Under the pieces are notes generated by a model, which was given only the letters and a program-made list of their open reading frames with translations, searched no databases and was not told where the DNA came from. From contig JAOVFP010000001.1 in NCBI GenBank assembly GCA_025738555.1, positions 8,184,001 to 8,248,000 on the forward strand: 64,000 bases of DNA. Direction: 5' to 3'. How positions within the stretch are numbered: the first letter of the stretch is position 1; each line of letters begins with the position of its first letter. The position numbers and the translations under genes are program-made. Shown one piece after another: positions 12,083 through 23,978 of the stretch. This DNA comes from Cyathus striatus (Eukaryota > Basidiomycota > Agaricomycetes > Agaricales > Nidulariaceae).

Positions 12083-12328
12083 CTAACGCTGTGCCGGGGG
12101 AAGGCGCACTAACACTCCTCCGTTGAACACCTTGATGGAATTCGAACGGGGATTGTGTCCCCGAAAGAAATCCGGGCTGGAATACAATTTCTTGAATGTT
12201 CTGAGGTAGTGGGTGACTTTCCATAACGTCTGGAACGTTTTCAGGGTGCCAGTCGGAGTTGGAACCCTATAGCTTACCTCAGCTATGGTTACAGATTCAT
12301 CGAACTTCTGGAGACTTTGGGACACCAT
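12083..12328 (-). CDS. Small hypothetical ORF
   Basis: An 81-residue open frame from ATG at 12328. It has a mixed, protein-like composition (FQTLWKVTHYLRTFKKLYSS, FRGHNPRSNSIKVFNGG) and no membrane segment or known domain. No promoter or intron supports it and no second copy was seen. It could be a gene fragment or chance. It lies between DUF6533-like copy 1 and repeat A copy 1. Confidence 0.2.
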   Translation of the reverse strand: MVSQSLQKFDESVTIAEVSYRVPTPTGTLKTFQTLWKVTHYLRTFKKLYSSPDFFRGHNPRSNSIKVFNGGVLVRLPPAQR

Positions 12329-13559
12329 TAGCGAGACAGGCTTTCATATTTAAGTACTCCGACACTTAGCGAGTGATGCGGAATACCATAAATGGTGATT
12401 GATCACAAAAATGCGTTTAAAACTAGTGTCTGGAACTGGAAGAGGGGTAGCTACCCTCCTTCCAGACTTTGCTTTCAGACTGCATCTGAAAGGCTACGGA
12501 GAGTGAAATATTTTCCGGGGTCTTGCTTAATCATCAGGGAAATGTCGGCTAACGTCGGCAAGCGCGTCTGAAAGCAAAATCTGAATCTGAAAGGCTTTCC
12601 AGAGGGACGCTGTAGGAGATGGAGATTGAAACATAGATGAGAGCGGAGACAAGCGGGGACACAGCCCCCGAGCGACGGACACGATGCGTCCTTTTCCAAA
12701 CTCATCATAAGTACTACACAAGTACTCAGATGATAGTGGACAGCGTGAACGGAGCTAATGCTTCGGAAGCGATGGTGAGTTCCGAGTCTTACGGGGTTTA
12801 GCACTGGTTTGGCGGACGCAGATTCTCCCTCCCCGGGAGATCCCCACCTTAGCACCTGAAATATGTATAAGATATGGAAACCACATGAAAAGTTAGTTCC
12901 GCTGACGATGACTAAAGACAAGAAACCGTAAGGGTGAATACAAGGTGAATATAATGTTGGTGGGAGGATGTGCCACCTATCGAAGTAGTACTTCAGTACA
13001 CGATGTGGTGATATAGTAGAACTCATCGTCGGTTGACCCCTTTTTATGTGAAGCATACGAGAGTTTTGGACAATTAACTCGAACAATAATGACTGCTCTA
13101 CAGGATAGGAGGCATAGAAAGCATATCGACTTCTGTGCATACTGAGCAAAAGGCGTAAATGAGTGATGTCACTCCAAGGAGAATATGGGTGGTAATGTGG
13201 CACTAACCCTTCCTGTGCGGGCGTACAACACTAAGAGCGGGGTATAAGACGAATCACCATGACGAACCAAGGCCTCCAAATAGACGCGGCATGCTCGCGA
13301 ATGGCATTAGGGAATAGGGCACCTAGGGTCCTTCTCATCCTCAGGGCAACGGCTGGGAACCGTAGGTCATGCCAGCACAGGCACCTCGTATTCAGCGCAG
13401 ACGACTGGGTACTGGAGCATACGCCGCAGTGGATAGGAAGAAGGGAAGGTGGTACTGTGTACCGTTGTACTCCCACGCGTTGACTCTCTGGACGCTGAGC
13501 GCAAAACAGAGCGAATGGTGCCACTGTGGAACAACATAACGTCCTTCCTCACGTTCAAC
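12329..13559. other. GC-rich intergenic sequence
   Basis: No convincing gene. From about 12,900 rightwards it carries words shared with the degenerate tandem block at 18,181-19,559 (for example GGTAATGTGGCACTAAC at 13,190 against GTGATGTGGCACCGTTAC at 19,240). The long minus-strand open frame at 12,475-13,203 has skewed composition, no recognisable domain and no copy elsewhere. Confidence 0.3.
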
Positions 13560-14290
13560 ACTCCTACAATACCGTCACCGTCACCATCCAGAATGGCGGT
13601 TATGCAAGTAACTGTTGCGCCTTCAGCCGCTCAGCCCAACCAAACTGCACCCTCAAATGCCAATGCAGGTCTCCAACCAGCCATCGAACAACCGAGACCC
13701 TAGCTCCCGAACACAAACGAAACGCAGGCGCAATGGAACTGATGACGTCGACTCACCTCAGCCAACTTGAACGCTTCGGCCTCTTCCTTCCTCCTCTCGC
13801 GCTCGATTTAGAGAGGGCGTAGGTAAGCGTAGGCAGCGCTGTTCTGAGCGGGTCATTGCTTGCTGCAGCCTGCTGCTGAGTGGGGAGGCATCTGGGGCTG
13901 TTGTATCACTTGTGGGTGGTGCCTCTTGAGTAAGCATCGTGATAGGGGTCGAGTGAGTGCTTGGTAAGTAAATGGTATACAAATCTAGGTATATTCGTAA
14001 GACCGGCCTCGGGAGTTGAAAGACAGGGATAGTAGATAAAGGATCGGCCCATGCTGCTGTTCAGGTACAGTCTTTTTACTTACTTCCTCCTCATAGTTAA
14101 AAGTCCAGATGTGGTGGGGGTCGTAAAGAAAGCTCTAGGTTATGCCATGCAGAGCAGGCGAGATATGTATGAGAGGAAGAGAGGAAGACTCTGGATGAGA
14201 GTGTGCGCAGGGTGGAGCGGGGTGGTGCGGGGGTGGGGTTGGTGACTGTTACCTGGTGGCTGTGTCGTTTGTGATGAGATTCCCGTGATG
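13560..14290 (-). repeat. Dispersed repeat A, copy 1
   Basis: One of four copies (others near 19,560-20,276, 28,265-28,900 and 63,430-63,900). Oriented on the minus strand it begins with CATCACAAACGACACAGCCAC at about 14,270. It runs through AT-rich and purine-rich stretches to a Glu/Arg-rich coding remnant and ends with a segment containing GGTTGGAGACCTGCATTGGC. The copies are 60-75 percent alike by eye and differ by many gaps. No transposase or reverse transcriptase was recognised. Confidence 0.5.
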
Positions 14291-14829
14291 CTATCATCAT
14301 GCCAATGTCCCTGCCGATAGTTTTCACCTGCCGATGAGTTCTTGTTCTTCTCTGCAAATACGATATGTAGACTTGCACTCTATTCGCCCAGAGCCATAGA
14401 GGATGCATACTGGGGCATGTTGTAAGTGTTAGCTGCCAGTTACGGGGAGACTACCCGTAGTTTTATGGGGTTAGTAGCACGATCTTTCTTTCGATTTTAT
14501 TTCCCTCATCAGGATCATTATTATTGGAGGTTGGAAGAGGAGTTTAATGAGGACAGGAAATGGGTCGCCTTTGACGTGTTGACGTTTTGACATTCCGGAT
14601 TTTCGCGAAATCCATGGGATCTGGATTTTACATTTTGACCGACGGTCTTACTAGTCTTCTCTTCTCCTTTTTTACTTCGTGTACCGGTTTTATGCATGTT
14701 TTGGGTCAAAGAAAGGCAACACATATCATTATATTTGTATTTCTGCCACGACTCAATGCCTTAGACATTATGTTTCACGGACCCGGTTTCAATAACCGAT
14801 AGTCTACACACTAGTATTTTCATGCGTTC
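14291..14829. other. Unannotated spacer
   Basis: No gene or repeat recognised between repeat A copy 1 and the 3' remnant of DUF6533-like copy 2. Confidence 0.3.
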
Positions 14830-17649
14830 TTCTAAGTCTTCAATATCAGTCGAGATCCCTGATGACAAGCTTGTAAACATGAACACGCAAAAAAGAATGG
14901 ATTATTACTGACCGTAAATGACTGCATTGCATAATATCACCTGTAATCATATGAGAATAGTTTAAGTTAACAAGAGAACGAATGAGATATACGGAGTGAA
15001 ATAGACGTTAAATAGAAGTCCCCTGGGATTGATCATGCTCCATAATTCTAGTACCGTAAATACTGAATGAGAGTTTCGTTAGGAAACCACTTGTCTGACC
15101 AATATCTCTTACCGGAGATAATGTCGAAATATAGTGTTCCATCACGCATTAAGGATGCTAGAATAGGGAAGTTGCTTCTACTACTTTTCAACAGGTTTCG
15201 CAGTCCTCCTTGAGTAGCACTGACATCCTTCCAAAATTTGAAAAACGTAAGAAGAAACAAAGCACCTGTTGACAGAAATTAATCGCACGCTCGTGGAAAG
15301 TTGGATTAAACATACAATGGAAGGCTATATTGACTCCAAAATAGACCATTTCTTGCGACTCTGTGGACATCGTATTTGCAGGAGTATTTGCGGTGCATAC
15401 CAGCCCTGGAATGTTAATAAGACCGGAATCTTCTGCAATGGCAGCTTATATGGAAACAGCAAGTTGCATCTAAAGATCATGATTAAAGTGCAATAGTCAT
15501 GTGGCAGGTACTCGGCTTACCAAACGTAGTGCTAGTACATGTTCATATCTATATCAGACTAAATCAGGAAATCGCATTGTAACATACTCACCCAATAAAC
15601 ATGTTCCTAGAGGCCACACTACTATTTTATGTGAGGATTAGTAAACCATACGTAAGCATAGTATTTATATGGCAAACATACTTTTTCTGCTGTTCCCGTA
15701 GCATGCACTCACTCGGAATGAAAAGATAAGATCCACTGCAGTATTTAGTATTAATGTTCCCCCTCTAATATATGAGTGAAGTTATATTTTATAAAGTAAA
15801 TAGTATGATTAAATCCCTACATTTCGTACAACCAGAAATATGCACGACAACTACAGTGTTAGGTGAGATTCTGAATAACCAAATTATTCGAATATAACTA
15901 CAACTTATTTCACGGAATCAGTTTAAGAGACAGTAAATTTATGTGAGGATTACTAACATTAAATGATATAGTTCCGATTACTTCAAATGTTGGTGCTAAG
16001 AGAAATGTAAATCAGACAAAACTCTTCCACGTAGAAGGAATACATAATACGAAAGAGTGTGATCATCCTGTAAAAGTTCAGAACCCAGGATGTGAGTCAT
16101 GTATTTTTTCAGTAAACATATATAACTTACGAGAGATAAAGAAGACAATAGTATCTTGCAATAATGTAAAGAAGCTTAGGAATTGACCATTTCATTCCAC
16201 TAATTTAAAGGAGAAGTCTTCATATATATATAGGCTGGTGAGTCACGCGACGAGTTTTAAGTAACACTTAAATACTTAGAATATAAAATCCCAAATATAA
16301 TAATAAACTCAAATCCCGAGGTGTAAGTTCAGTAAGTTCGAGGGGCGCAATGATTTCAATTTCAAAAATAGAACAAGTTATTTTTAGATCAGTTTAACTC
16401 AGTTTATTCTTTAGAACGCGTCAAGGTATTCAAAGTCAAGATATTTCAGTTCAGATTCAATTCAACACTATCAATTCGGTACGTAAAATCTCTGTGTCAA
16501 ATGTCTCGTAACAATTCTGATTCTAGTCTGTTATCTCGTCTGAACCGCCCTATCCGTGGGAGGGAAGAATGCCTGGCAGTTCCTGCCGTTTCATTCCCTC
16601 CTCGCTCATCTATATACATTTACGGACACATCTAGTTACTACTTTGGTCTATACTAATTACTAATTTATTCCTAGGTTTCTCCGTTGTTCTAGTCCAGTC
16701 GTTACTGTAGCCAATTGCATGCGCGCGCGCATGCGTGTCTATGTCGCGACGGGCGCCCGTATGGGCGGCACGTCGATCTATTTCCATTTTAGGCGATGCT
16801 TATATCATCAAGTACGCGCGGCGCCTCAGTATCGCAACAAAACGCCATCGCTGCGTCGCGTACTCACATACTGCTTATCTTTTTCTTCTCGTGATCTGCG
16901 CATGGGTTGCGCGTGGTCTATCGGCTTCGTTCCGGGCACAGCTAGTGCACTGTCTGCATAGCTTTGCTCATATTCTCGTGTTCTGGGCTGGTTCTAGGGT
17001 CTGGCTCTGTCTGGTTTCTGTATTCAACTCTGCGCGCATTCTTGGTTGGTCTATGACTCTGGGGGCTTGTCTTAATGAAGAGTGGGATTTCTGTTATACT
17101 AGCAACTGCAGAATGACGTTGGTTTTATGAATAAAAGAGGTATGTATTTGTTTAATTTGTTTTAAACCATACTGATGCGGAGTTTTTATGTTTTTTTTAT
17201 ATAGTTTTATTTGTTTTTAATCCCTTGATGAGTTATGGGAGGCAGCGCGGGAACTCAGCCCCTCCCCGCTGTGTCCTACTCACGCGCTCAGGTGAAAGTT
17301 CCGTAAATTCGGAACGCGAAAAATGAATTTTAAAGTACGTCATTATATTTTACTAGCGTATCAAGGCTAATGGAATATCCGTCTCACCACCAAATATATT
17401 TTACCTACGCGGCGTCAGCTTTTATATCCAAGATTCACAACAGAGGGATAGTGATACCTCATCGAAAAAGCAGTAAATAATATCATAACCAAGGGAAGAT
17501 ATGACAGCAACTAAATCATAATCAGTGTACAGATAAGAATCATAAGATCTAACATATAATGACGTACTGGAGACGACAGCTAATGTTTTAATTTGATATA
17601 CGGCTCTAATTATATCATCGAGCGGAATATCTGAGTAAGTGACGCTCAT
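14830..17649 (-). pseudogene. DUF6533-like membrane protein, decayed copy 2 (interrupted)
   Basis: Second decayed copy. The start is at 17649 (MSVTYSDIPLDDIIRAVYQI), followed by TSLYVRSYDSYLYTDYDLVA. Blocks matching the other copies include FLLTFFKFWKDVSATQGG and LASLMRDGTLYFDII (15,048-15,260) and the remnant of the terminal S-R-L-I-L motif at about 14,840. The C-terminal Ser-rich tail seen in copies 1 and 3 is lost. A 1.13-kb insertion at 16,237-17,363 splits it between the first and second exons. Stops and frame changes elsewhere show it was decaying independently of that insertion. Confidence 0.5.
16237..17363. mobile_element. Solo-LTR-like insertion with 5-bp duplication
   Basis: Comparison with the two other copies of the host gene shows about 1,127 bp of extra DNA here, flanked by a 5-bp direct repeat AGGCT (16,232-16,236 and 17,364-17,368). 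Removing it restores the alignment around TAGGCTAATGG. The insert runs from GGTGAGTCACGCG to AGCGTATCA, carries a TATAAAA-like word near 16,285 and an AATAAA at about 17,130, and has no open reading frame of retroviral type. A 5-bp duplication, TG...CA-like ends and transcription signals without genes fit a solo long terminal repeat. The family is unknown. Confidence 0.5.
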
Positions 17650-18180
17650 GGTGAAGTTGAATAACGTTTAAGGTGGGAGGTACTCGACTGGGATCGCTTA
17701 TATATATATACATCATGATCTAGTTCATCTATATAGCACACGACCCCACCACGTCTTAAGGAATTAAAATCACCCTAGTAGAATCACAGGAATCGACGGA
17801 ATGTATACAGGCAGTGCTGATCAGATGATCTCCTCATTCAGCATAGAATGTCATACAACAGAAGTAATAGTACCCAAGACTAGTAAAATTTAGTTAAGGT
17901 CATGCTAAATATGATACATACTAACCCTATACACATCTCCGTTGTTCCACCGTGCTTCAATGCAGTATGTTACAAGAGAAAGTGTTAAAATATACCTTAC
18001 ACCAAACCTCTTTTGCTTGACCTTTGTTGAGTTGCATCATGTATAAGCGACAATATCCAGTGGTGCTCAATCCAATCATGTTCAAGCTTATGGAACTAGG
18101 AAATCGAGCTTCATTTGCATTATTCCATGATTGTAAGCTAGAACTCACATGTTTTGAATATATCATAGAAGTATTTCTAA
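17650..18180. other. Upstream region shared by DUF6533-like copies 2 and 3
   Basis: The first 250 bp match the region upstream of copy 3 (about 33,572-33,830), including a GGCAGTGCT(G/A)AT(C/T)AGATGAT word at 17,812 and 33,752. The duplicated unit is therefore larger than the gene. A short minus-strand open frame (17,957-18,166) has no support. Confidence 0.35.
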
Positions 18181-19559
18181 TATTTACTATTTACTAACGA
18201 AGCTAAGAGCAAAGATGCGGAGAGGGGGGGGGGGGGTGAGGAAGTACGAGCAACACTACAGAGCATCGTAGTGAATTGCAGGCAGAGGCCAAAGCTCCGC
18301 TTCAAGACTTCAAGAGTCACACTGAGCATAGAGAATGGGTACCTCCCTACCTCATGTGGAACGAAAACACTGGCACTGGCATAACGATGTTGTTCTAACT
18401 TAGCTGCAAGGTCTTGAAAGGAGAATAGGGGAGTGGGGTGTTAACTGCGCAGCGCCACTCGGCTCAGTTAGATGAAACACCGCGTCACATTAGATTCTTA
18501 TGAATGGAGAGTAGGATATGGGAGGATAAGAGCACTGAGTTCTCCCTCGAGCTCATGGAAACGACGAGGTACCGTAGCACACACAACAACGGAAACGGGG
18601 AGATAAAGAGATGAACATGGTGCTCCCTCCCTTCTTCATACAACATGATAGATCCCGTGGTGCACGGAACCTCCCTCTCCAGATTCGACGTTCTAATGAT
18701 GTCGCCGTCCTGTATAAGATTCATCCACAACACGTTACACCATATCCTCGACAGGAGGATAAAGGGATGTGATAGTAACCGTAGCGCACCATAACTTCCC
18801 TCCCCGCGTCCAATGCTCCAACTCCAACGACACGACACCCTAACCATCCGAAATAGAGGCGTAGGCTGGGTTACTGTCCCACCACCGTCCGGCCCAACTA
18901 ACACTGCTGCCGCACACTCAGTCTAGGTGTCACCAACGCAGATCTCCAACCCACCCACCGAACAACCAAGATCCGAACTCCCAAATACAAAACAAAGAAC
19001 AGAAAGCAATCTACTCTCCGCACATGGGGAGCATTCAAGAATGAGATAGGAGACAAGTATACTCCTCGCGTTCTAGAGAATTGTGGAAGGCGCGAATAAC
19101 GAATCGTCCGTGTGTACCCAGGAGAATAGGAACATGTACTGTGGTACCATACTCATACCCTCCCTACTGTGTGCACGGCACAGAAATGATGCAAAACTGT
19201 CGCGCCAGATCCTTGATGCGAAACGGATAACAATATGAGAGGGTGATGTGGCACCGTTACTCCCCCCACACTACGGAGAGAGGGAGTACGAAGGATCACA
19301 GTGGCGCACCAGAATGGGTGCGGCCCACTCGAAAGTGGGATAGAGGATAGGAGAACATGATTCTCCTCGTGCTTCAACGAACAGTGGTGTACCCAGCGCA
19401 TACAGCAGCTGACACGAAGAGGATGGGAGAGGTCACCGTAGTCCTCCCCAGTGATGAACGTAGAGAACAGCAGAGCCATTCGTCCTGACTACGATTCTTC
19501 CACACCTCGACAACGGGACAGGGGGTTAAGTGGTAACCGTGGCGCAGCGTAACCTCCTC
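18181..19559. repeat. Degenerate tandem repeats with a G homopolymer
   Basis: A run of diverged units of about 100-250 bp. Each carries a word like GTAACCGTGGCGCACC followed by pyrimidine-rich TCCCTCCC, preceded by GGATAGGAGA-like purine stretches (for example at 18,545, 18,775, 19,035, 19,335 and 19,520). The part at 18,760-19,015 repeats 19,500-19,800, which is the end of repeat A copy 2. A run of about 13 G lies near 18,224. Open frames here are repeat-derived. Confidence 0.4.
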
Positions 19560-20276
19560 CCAGGTTCACCAACTGCACCGTCACCGTCACCATCTAAAAT
19601 AGGGGCGTAGGCATGTTACCACCTACCACCAGCCTCTCGCAACCGCACCGGTACCGACACACTCTGTTCACCTGTCATGTCACCAATGCAGATCTCCAAC
19701 CAACCAAAACCAACACCGAACAACCAAGATCCGAGCTCCCAAGCACCACCAACGCCAACGCCAACACCAACACCAACACAAAGAACAGATAGCCGAGATG
19801 ACATCAGAAAACTCACCTCAGTCAACTTGAACGCTTCAGCCTCTTCCATTCTCTGCTCGCGCTCAATCTCGAGGAGACACAAGCGGTGCTGTTTAGATCG
19901 CGTCATTGCCTGCTGCTGAGCTTATTGCGCTGGCTGTTGTTGCTGAGGAGTAAGAGGAGGCAGCTGAGGTTGTTGTATCACTTATGGATGACGCATCTTG
20001 AGTAAGTTATCGCGATAGGAGTCGAGTCGAGTGTGTGTGCCCTTAGTATAAGGTATACAATTCTATGTATGTTCGTAAGGCCAGCAATATATAACATGCA
20101 AAGTAGTATTCGAGAAACAGGAAGAGGGGAAGAGAGAGAGCGGGGATACTGGTTACTGGGAGGAAAGATGGGCCAGAGCTTCAAATGTTTCGCTTTTCAA
20201 GCAAGTGGCTGTGTCGTTTGTGATGGATCTCAACAATCACAATGGGTGCACGTGATGCACTCAAGTCGGTAATACG
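19560..20276 (-). repeat. Dispersed repeat A, copy 2
   Basis: Minus-oriented copy of repeat A. The minus strand reads LEIEREQRMEEAEAFKLTEV (about 19,810-19,880), matching FIEREQRMEVAEAYKL in copy 3, so the family contains a conserved coding remnant rich in Glu and Arg. It resembles the coiled C terminus of the Myb-like protein of the Harbinger element only in composition. A (CCAACA)n-type short repeat lies at 19,748-19,780. The copy stops exactly at the 4.3-kb element beginning at 20,279. Confidence 0.5.
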
Positions 20277-21589
20277 TAGGACCCCTGATAATCCCGCCTT
20301 AGGTCGGATACTAAAATCGCCTTTTTCCGGCTGTAATAAGGGGACGAAAAATCGTCAAAAATTTCCGAATTTTAGGGGGATAGCGTATCCAAGCTACAAA
20401 TTTTCGGGTTTACAGGGGGATTATGTATTTGACCTCTAAAAATAGTCACAGCGTTCCTACTCTACTGTATCTTCGTTTGAGCATTTCTGGTGTGTCATGA
20501 TCCGCTTTACAGCACTCAAAGCAAGTTAATTTTTCCCTGAAATCCCCACAAAAGTATTTGTGAATGTGTTTGTGTGCATCTCAACAATAGAGTCATTATG
20601 AGGAACCAGCTTTATTGATGAAGCTGACAATTCACATAGAAATGCCACTCCAGCTGGTATGCGGATGGGTTGTGGCAAACCAAGATGAGCTGAGGGATCA
20701 AAAATACCATGGAAATGTCAATGACCAGGTAGTATCTACCTCTAAACTTGCATACTGATGTAAAAGAGCACACCGATGTTATTTGATGATGACACCCAAT
20801 TGTAATTTGTACTTTCCCCCTTTACCAGCACCTCTCTTACATTGTGATAACTGTAAAATAAACCCTAGGGCTGGCTCACGCCGGCAAAGCCCACTACCTA
20901 GTAGTACCTAAGTATTCTGTGATCAGTGCCTAGTGCTTAGCACTTAAGTAGCTACAAAACATTTTTAATATTGAATACAACTGTGTAGCTCAAAAAGATA
21001 GAATAAATAAAATACTAATTTTCATACATTTGATGGGCATGCCTGTACGGCATATACATATAATATAAACCATAGGGCCGGCTCATGCTGGCAGAGCCCA
21101 TAACCTGTTTAACATGAAATTTTGTTCGTTAAAATCTGTTTAGGAACCAATTCATTGGTCTTTTCAGACTATTATGCAGATGTCGATTGTTGAAGTTAAA
21201 GTAGTCATAGTCTGCCATACGAAACAGACAAGCTGGGTATGGGTGTCCATGGGTACGGGTGTGGGTCAGCTTCATTGAACCCACAACCCGTGCATACCTG
21301 TGAACAGATATTAGCACAAAAATGTACAATAACTTATTAATTGTCCATAATAAACATATAGAAGTGATATGATTATCTTTTTTCGTTACAAATGTATGTA
21401 CAAGATATTGTAGTTATAAATCAATCATGTATTTTGTTGAGTCCGCAGATTCAGCAAAATATTAGTCAGTATACAAGTTGTATACAATATTTATTTTTAT
21501 AATGTTGGCTTTGTTACATATTACTATGTCACAATTCACCTAGCCTTATTAAACATCTCTAGCTATATTCTTATTCATCTTGTGATGTT

Positions 21590-22560
21590 CCTAGTATCCT
21601 ATTGGACTGGTACTAACTGGTACTCTTTTGTGCTCACGAAATTATACCTAACTTTTCCTGCTCTTCAGTGCTTGTTGAAACTTGTCTAATGCCACTCCTA
21701 CTTTTCCGGTACTTTCCTGGGCTTGAGAAAACATGAATAGCTTCGTTCCCACTTGCCTGGAGTCTTTGGCTGGTTTAAACTTGACTAACTTCATTTCTAC
21801 TTGTCTAGTACTCCTCTGTGCTCGTTGGAATTTATCTAGTGTCATTTCTACTTGTCTTGTACTTGTCTGGGCTTGAGAAACATGTATAGCTTCGTTCCTA
21901 CTTATCTGGAGTCCTGGTCCAGTTTAAACTTGTCTAACTTTGTTCCTACTTGTCCCGTACTCTTCTGTGCTCACTAAATCATATATAGCTTTGTTCTTAT
22001 TCATCTTGTACTTGTCTATGCTTGTTAAAACAAATCTCCTTTGTTCATACGTATCTGGTACTCATCTTTTCTCATTAAAAACACATCTAGCTTTGTTCCT
22101 ACTCATCTGGACTTGTTGAAACCTGTCTAACTTCATTCATACTGATCTGATACTTGTCTGCACTCGTTGGACATATCTACTTTGTTTCTACTCATCTAGT
22201 ACTCTTCTGAGCTTGTTAGGACCTGCCTACTTCATTCGTATTCATCTGGAACTCATCCATGCTTATTAAATCAGATCTACTCCATTCTATTTGTCTGGTA
22301 CTTGTCTGCACTCATTAAAACATATCTACTTTGTTCTTAATCATTTAATCGTCTCCTAGGCTCATTAGGACAGACCTATTTTATTCCTATTTGTCTGGAA
22401 CTCATCTGGGTCTACTAAACTACGTCTACATCATTAATATCCATCTCAAATACATCTGGTATTCATTTAAACTTGCTAAAATATGTCTAGTATCGTTCCC
22501 ACTCGTCTTTGCTTGATACAATTATCTGGCTTTGTTGAAACTCATGTAATGTCGTTATAG
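21590..22560 (-). repeat. Degenerate 51-bp minisatellite
   Basis: About 19 diverged units of roughly 51 bp, each containing words like TTGTTCCTACT(C/T)(G/A)TCTGG and TCTG(T/G)GCTC(G/A)TTAAAAC. At the left end the minus strand stays open for four units and reads as a 16-17-residue repeat (LDKFQRAQRSTRQVEMK then LVKFKPAKDSRQVGTK). Elsewhere the frame is broken. This could be a former coiled-coil coding repeat or a simple non-coding minisatellite. Confidence 0.6.
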
Positions 22561-23524
22561 TGTATATAAATTTATTATGACTTATCTACTAGTCATCTGG
22601 TTTCATTAAATCATGTGATATAAACTTATTTACTCAATTATAAATGCTATAAGTTGCATATACATGGTTCATAATAGATCTCAAAATTAGAAAACCTACG
22701 GGTTACCCGCAACCTGTAGCACCCGTGCTAAAAATACCTGTGGGTTCGCGGGTAAGGGTTCAGATGGGTATGGGTGTGGGTCAGCTTTAAAATAACCACA
22801 GGTGACCTGTGCACTTCCCTAGCAACACTACAAAATAGCCAAGTTAGAACTCCCCTAATGACTCAGTGAGCTTCAGAACAAGTCAGGGAGCTTAAAAATG
22901 AAGCATAAATATTAAGAACAATTTAACAAAGCAGAGAGTAATAAAAAATCAAGAAAAGAGTTTTAAGCATTGCTGGTCAATAGTTTTCAACCCCAGGGAT
23001 TCAGAAAAAGTAAGACTGATTCCTTAACATGGTATTAAATACATTTATATGTATAGCATTAACTACAAGGTAATGCAAAGCTGACCTGCACCTGTACCCA
23101 TTTGTGCCCTTACCTGTAACCCATGCTTCTCCCTACATGAAAGCATAGCAAGACACCAAGAGATATGTAGGCCTGAGGTACAAGACATTGACAAGGTTTA
23201 TAGTTTGAACTTTGAATACATTTCTTATACAAGCTACTCCTAAGATGGAGATGCAGGATGCTTTCTGCTCACAAAATTATTGGTTATGATTTTTGTGTTT
23301 AGTTTAAATTAATGAATAATAGGTGTCATACACACGAGAGATGGAGGAATGTAAAGATAAAGAGAGGAAACAGGGGAGTATACATTAGGAATTTCGAAGG
23401 ACAACTTTGAAAAGCGGGAAATACCGAACAATTTAAACTCAACTGCACAGCATAAAATTCCCCGCATAACCGCAAGAATCTAGTGCACCCTATAACCCTA
23501 CTACCTTAAAAGGTAGTGGGAATA

Positions 23525-23978
23525 ATATTACTACTTAGTGCAGCTGTTGCTTTTAATAATAAATAGTGCACCTTTTCCAAGCAATACTTGATCTTTAGCA
23601 ATAACTATACCATAAGATTGATTACTCAACAGCACAACAAGACTAACACGAGCTGTTGCAAGTAGCTCAGAGGGCACCAATAAAGAAAATTCATGTCTTT
23701 GTTGTTGAAGATTTTTTCCAGTGCCAGCTTCAGCTGTAAGTTTCACATTTGCTGTATTACCAGTGTTCAAAAGACTTTTAAACTTGTGGAATTGTTATGT
23801 TTGCTAGATCTATGGGTGATAGAGTCGAAGCCAGAACACATGTTGCATTGGAAGCACTAGAAAACTTTGTACGTTGATTGAGCTCTTCAGAGACATGATC
23901 TGGAATGTTCTTGTACACCTTTCCAGTACCAACCCACCCTACAAGTACTTCATTTGGAAAGAGTGTTAATGTCATCAA
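23525..23978 (-). pseudogene. Decayed coding remnant, unknown
   Basis: Two overlapping stretches of protein-like sequence on the minus strand: LFPNEVLVGWVGTGKVYKNI followed by ATCVLASTLSPIDLANITIP, then, after a frame change near 23,775, LTAEAGTGKNLQQQRHEFSL and QVLLGKGALFIIKS. They read as one interrupted protein of about 140 residues. The family was not recognised. The first block opens with Met at 23978 but upstream exons may be lost. Confidence 0.3.

Noticed and set aside
12475..13203. 242-codon minus-strand open frame as a gene
   Set aside because: Composition is typical of GC-rich non-coding sequence, no domain or splice signals are seen, and the region shares words with degenerate repeats.
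18220..18240. Poly-G run as a functional signal
   Set aside because: Isolated homopolymer in degenerate repeats, likely slippage or assembly noise.
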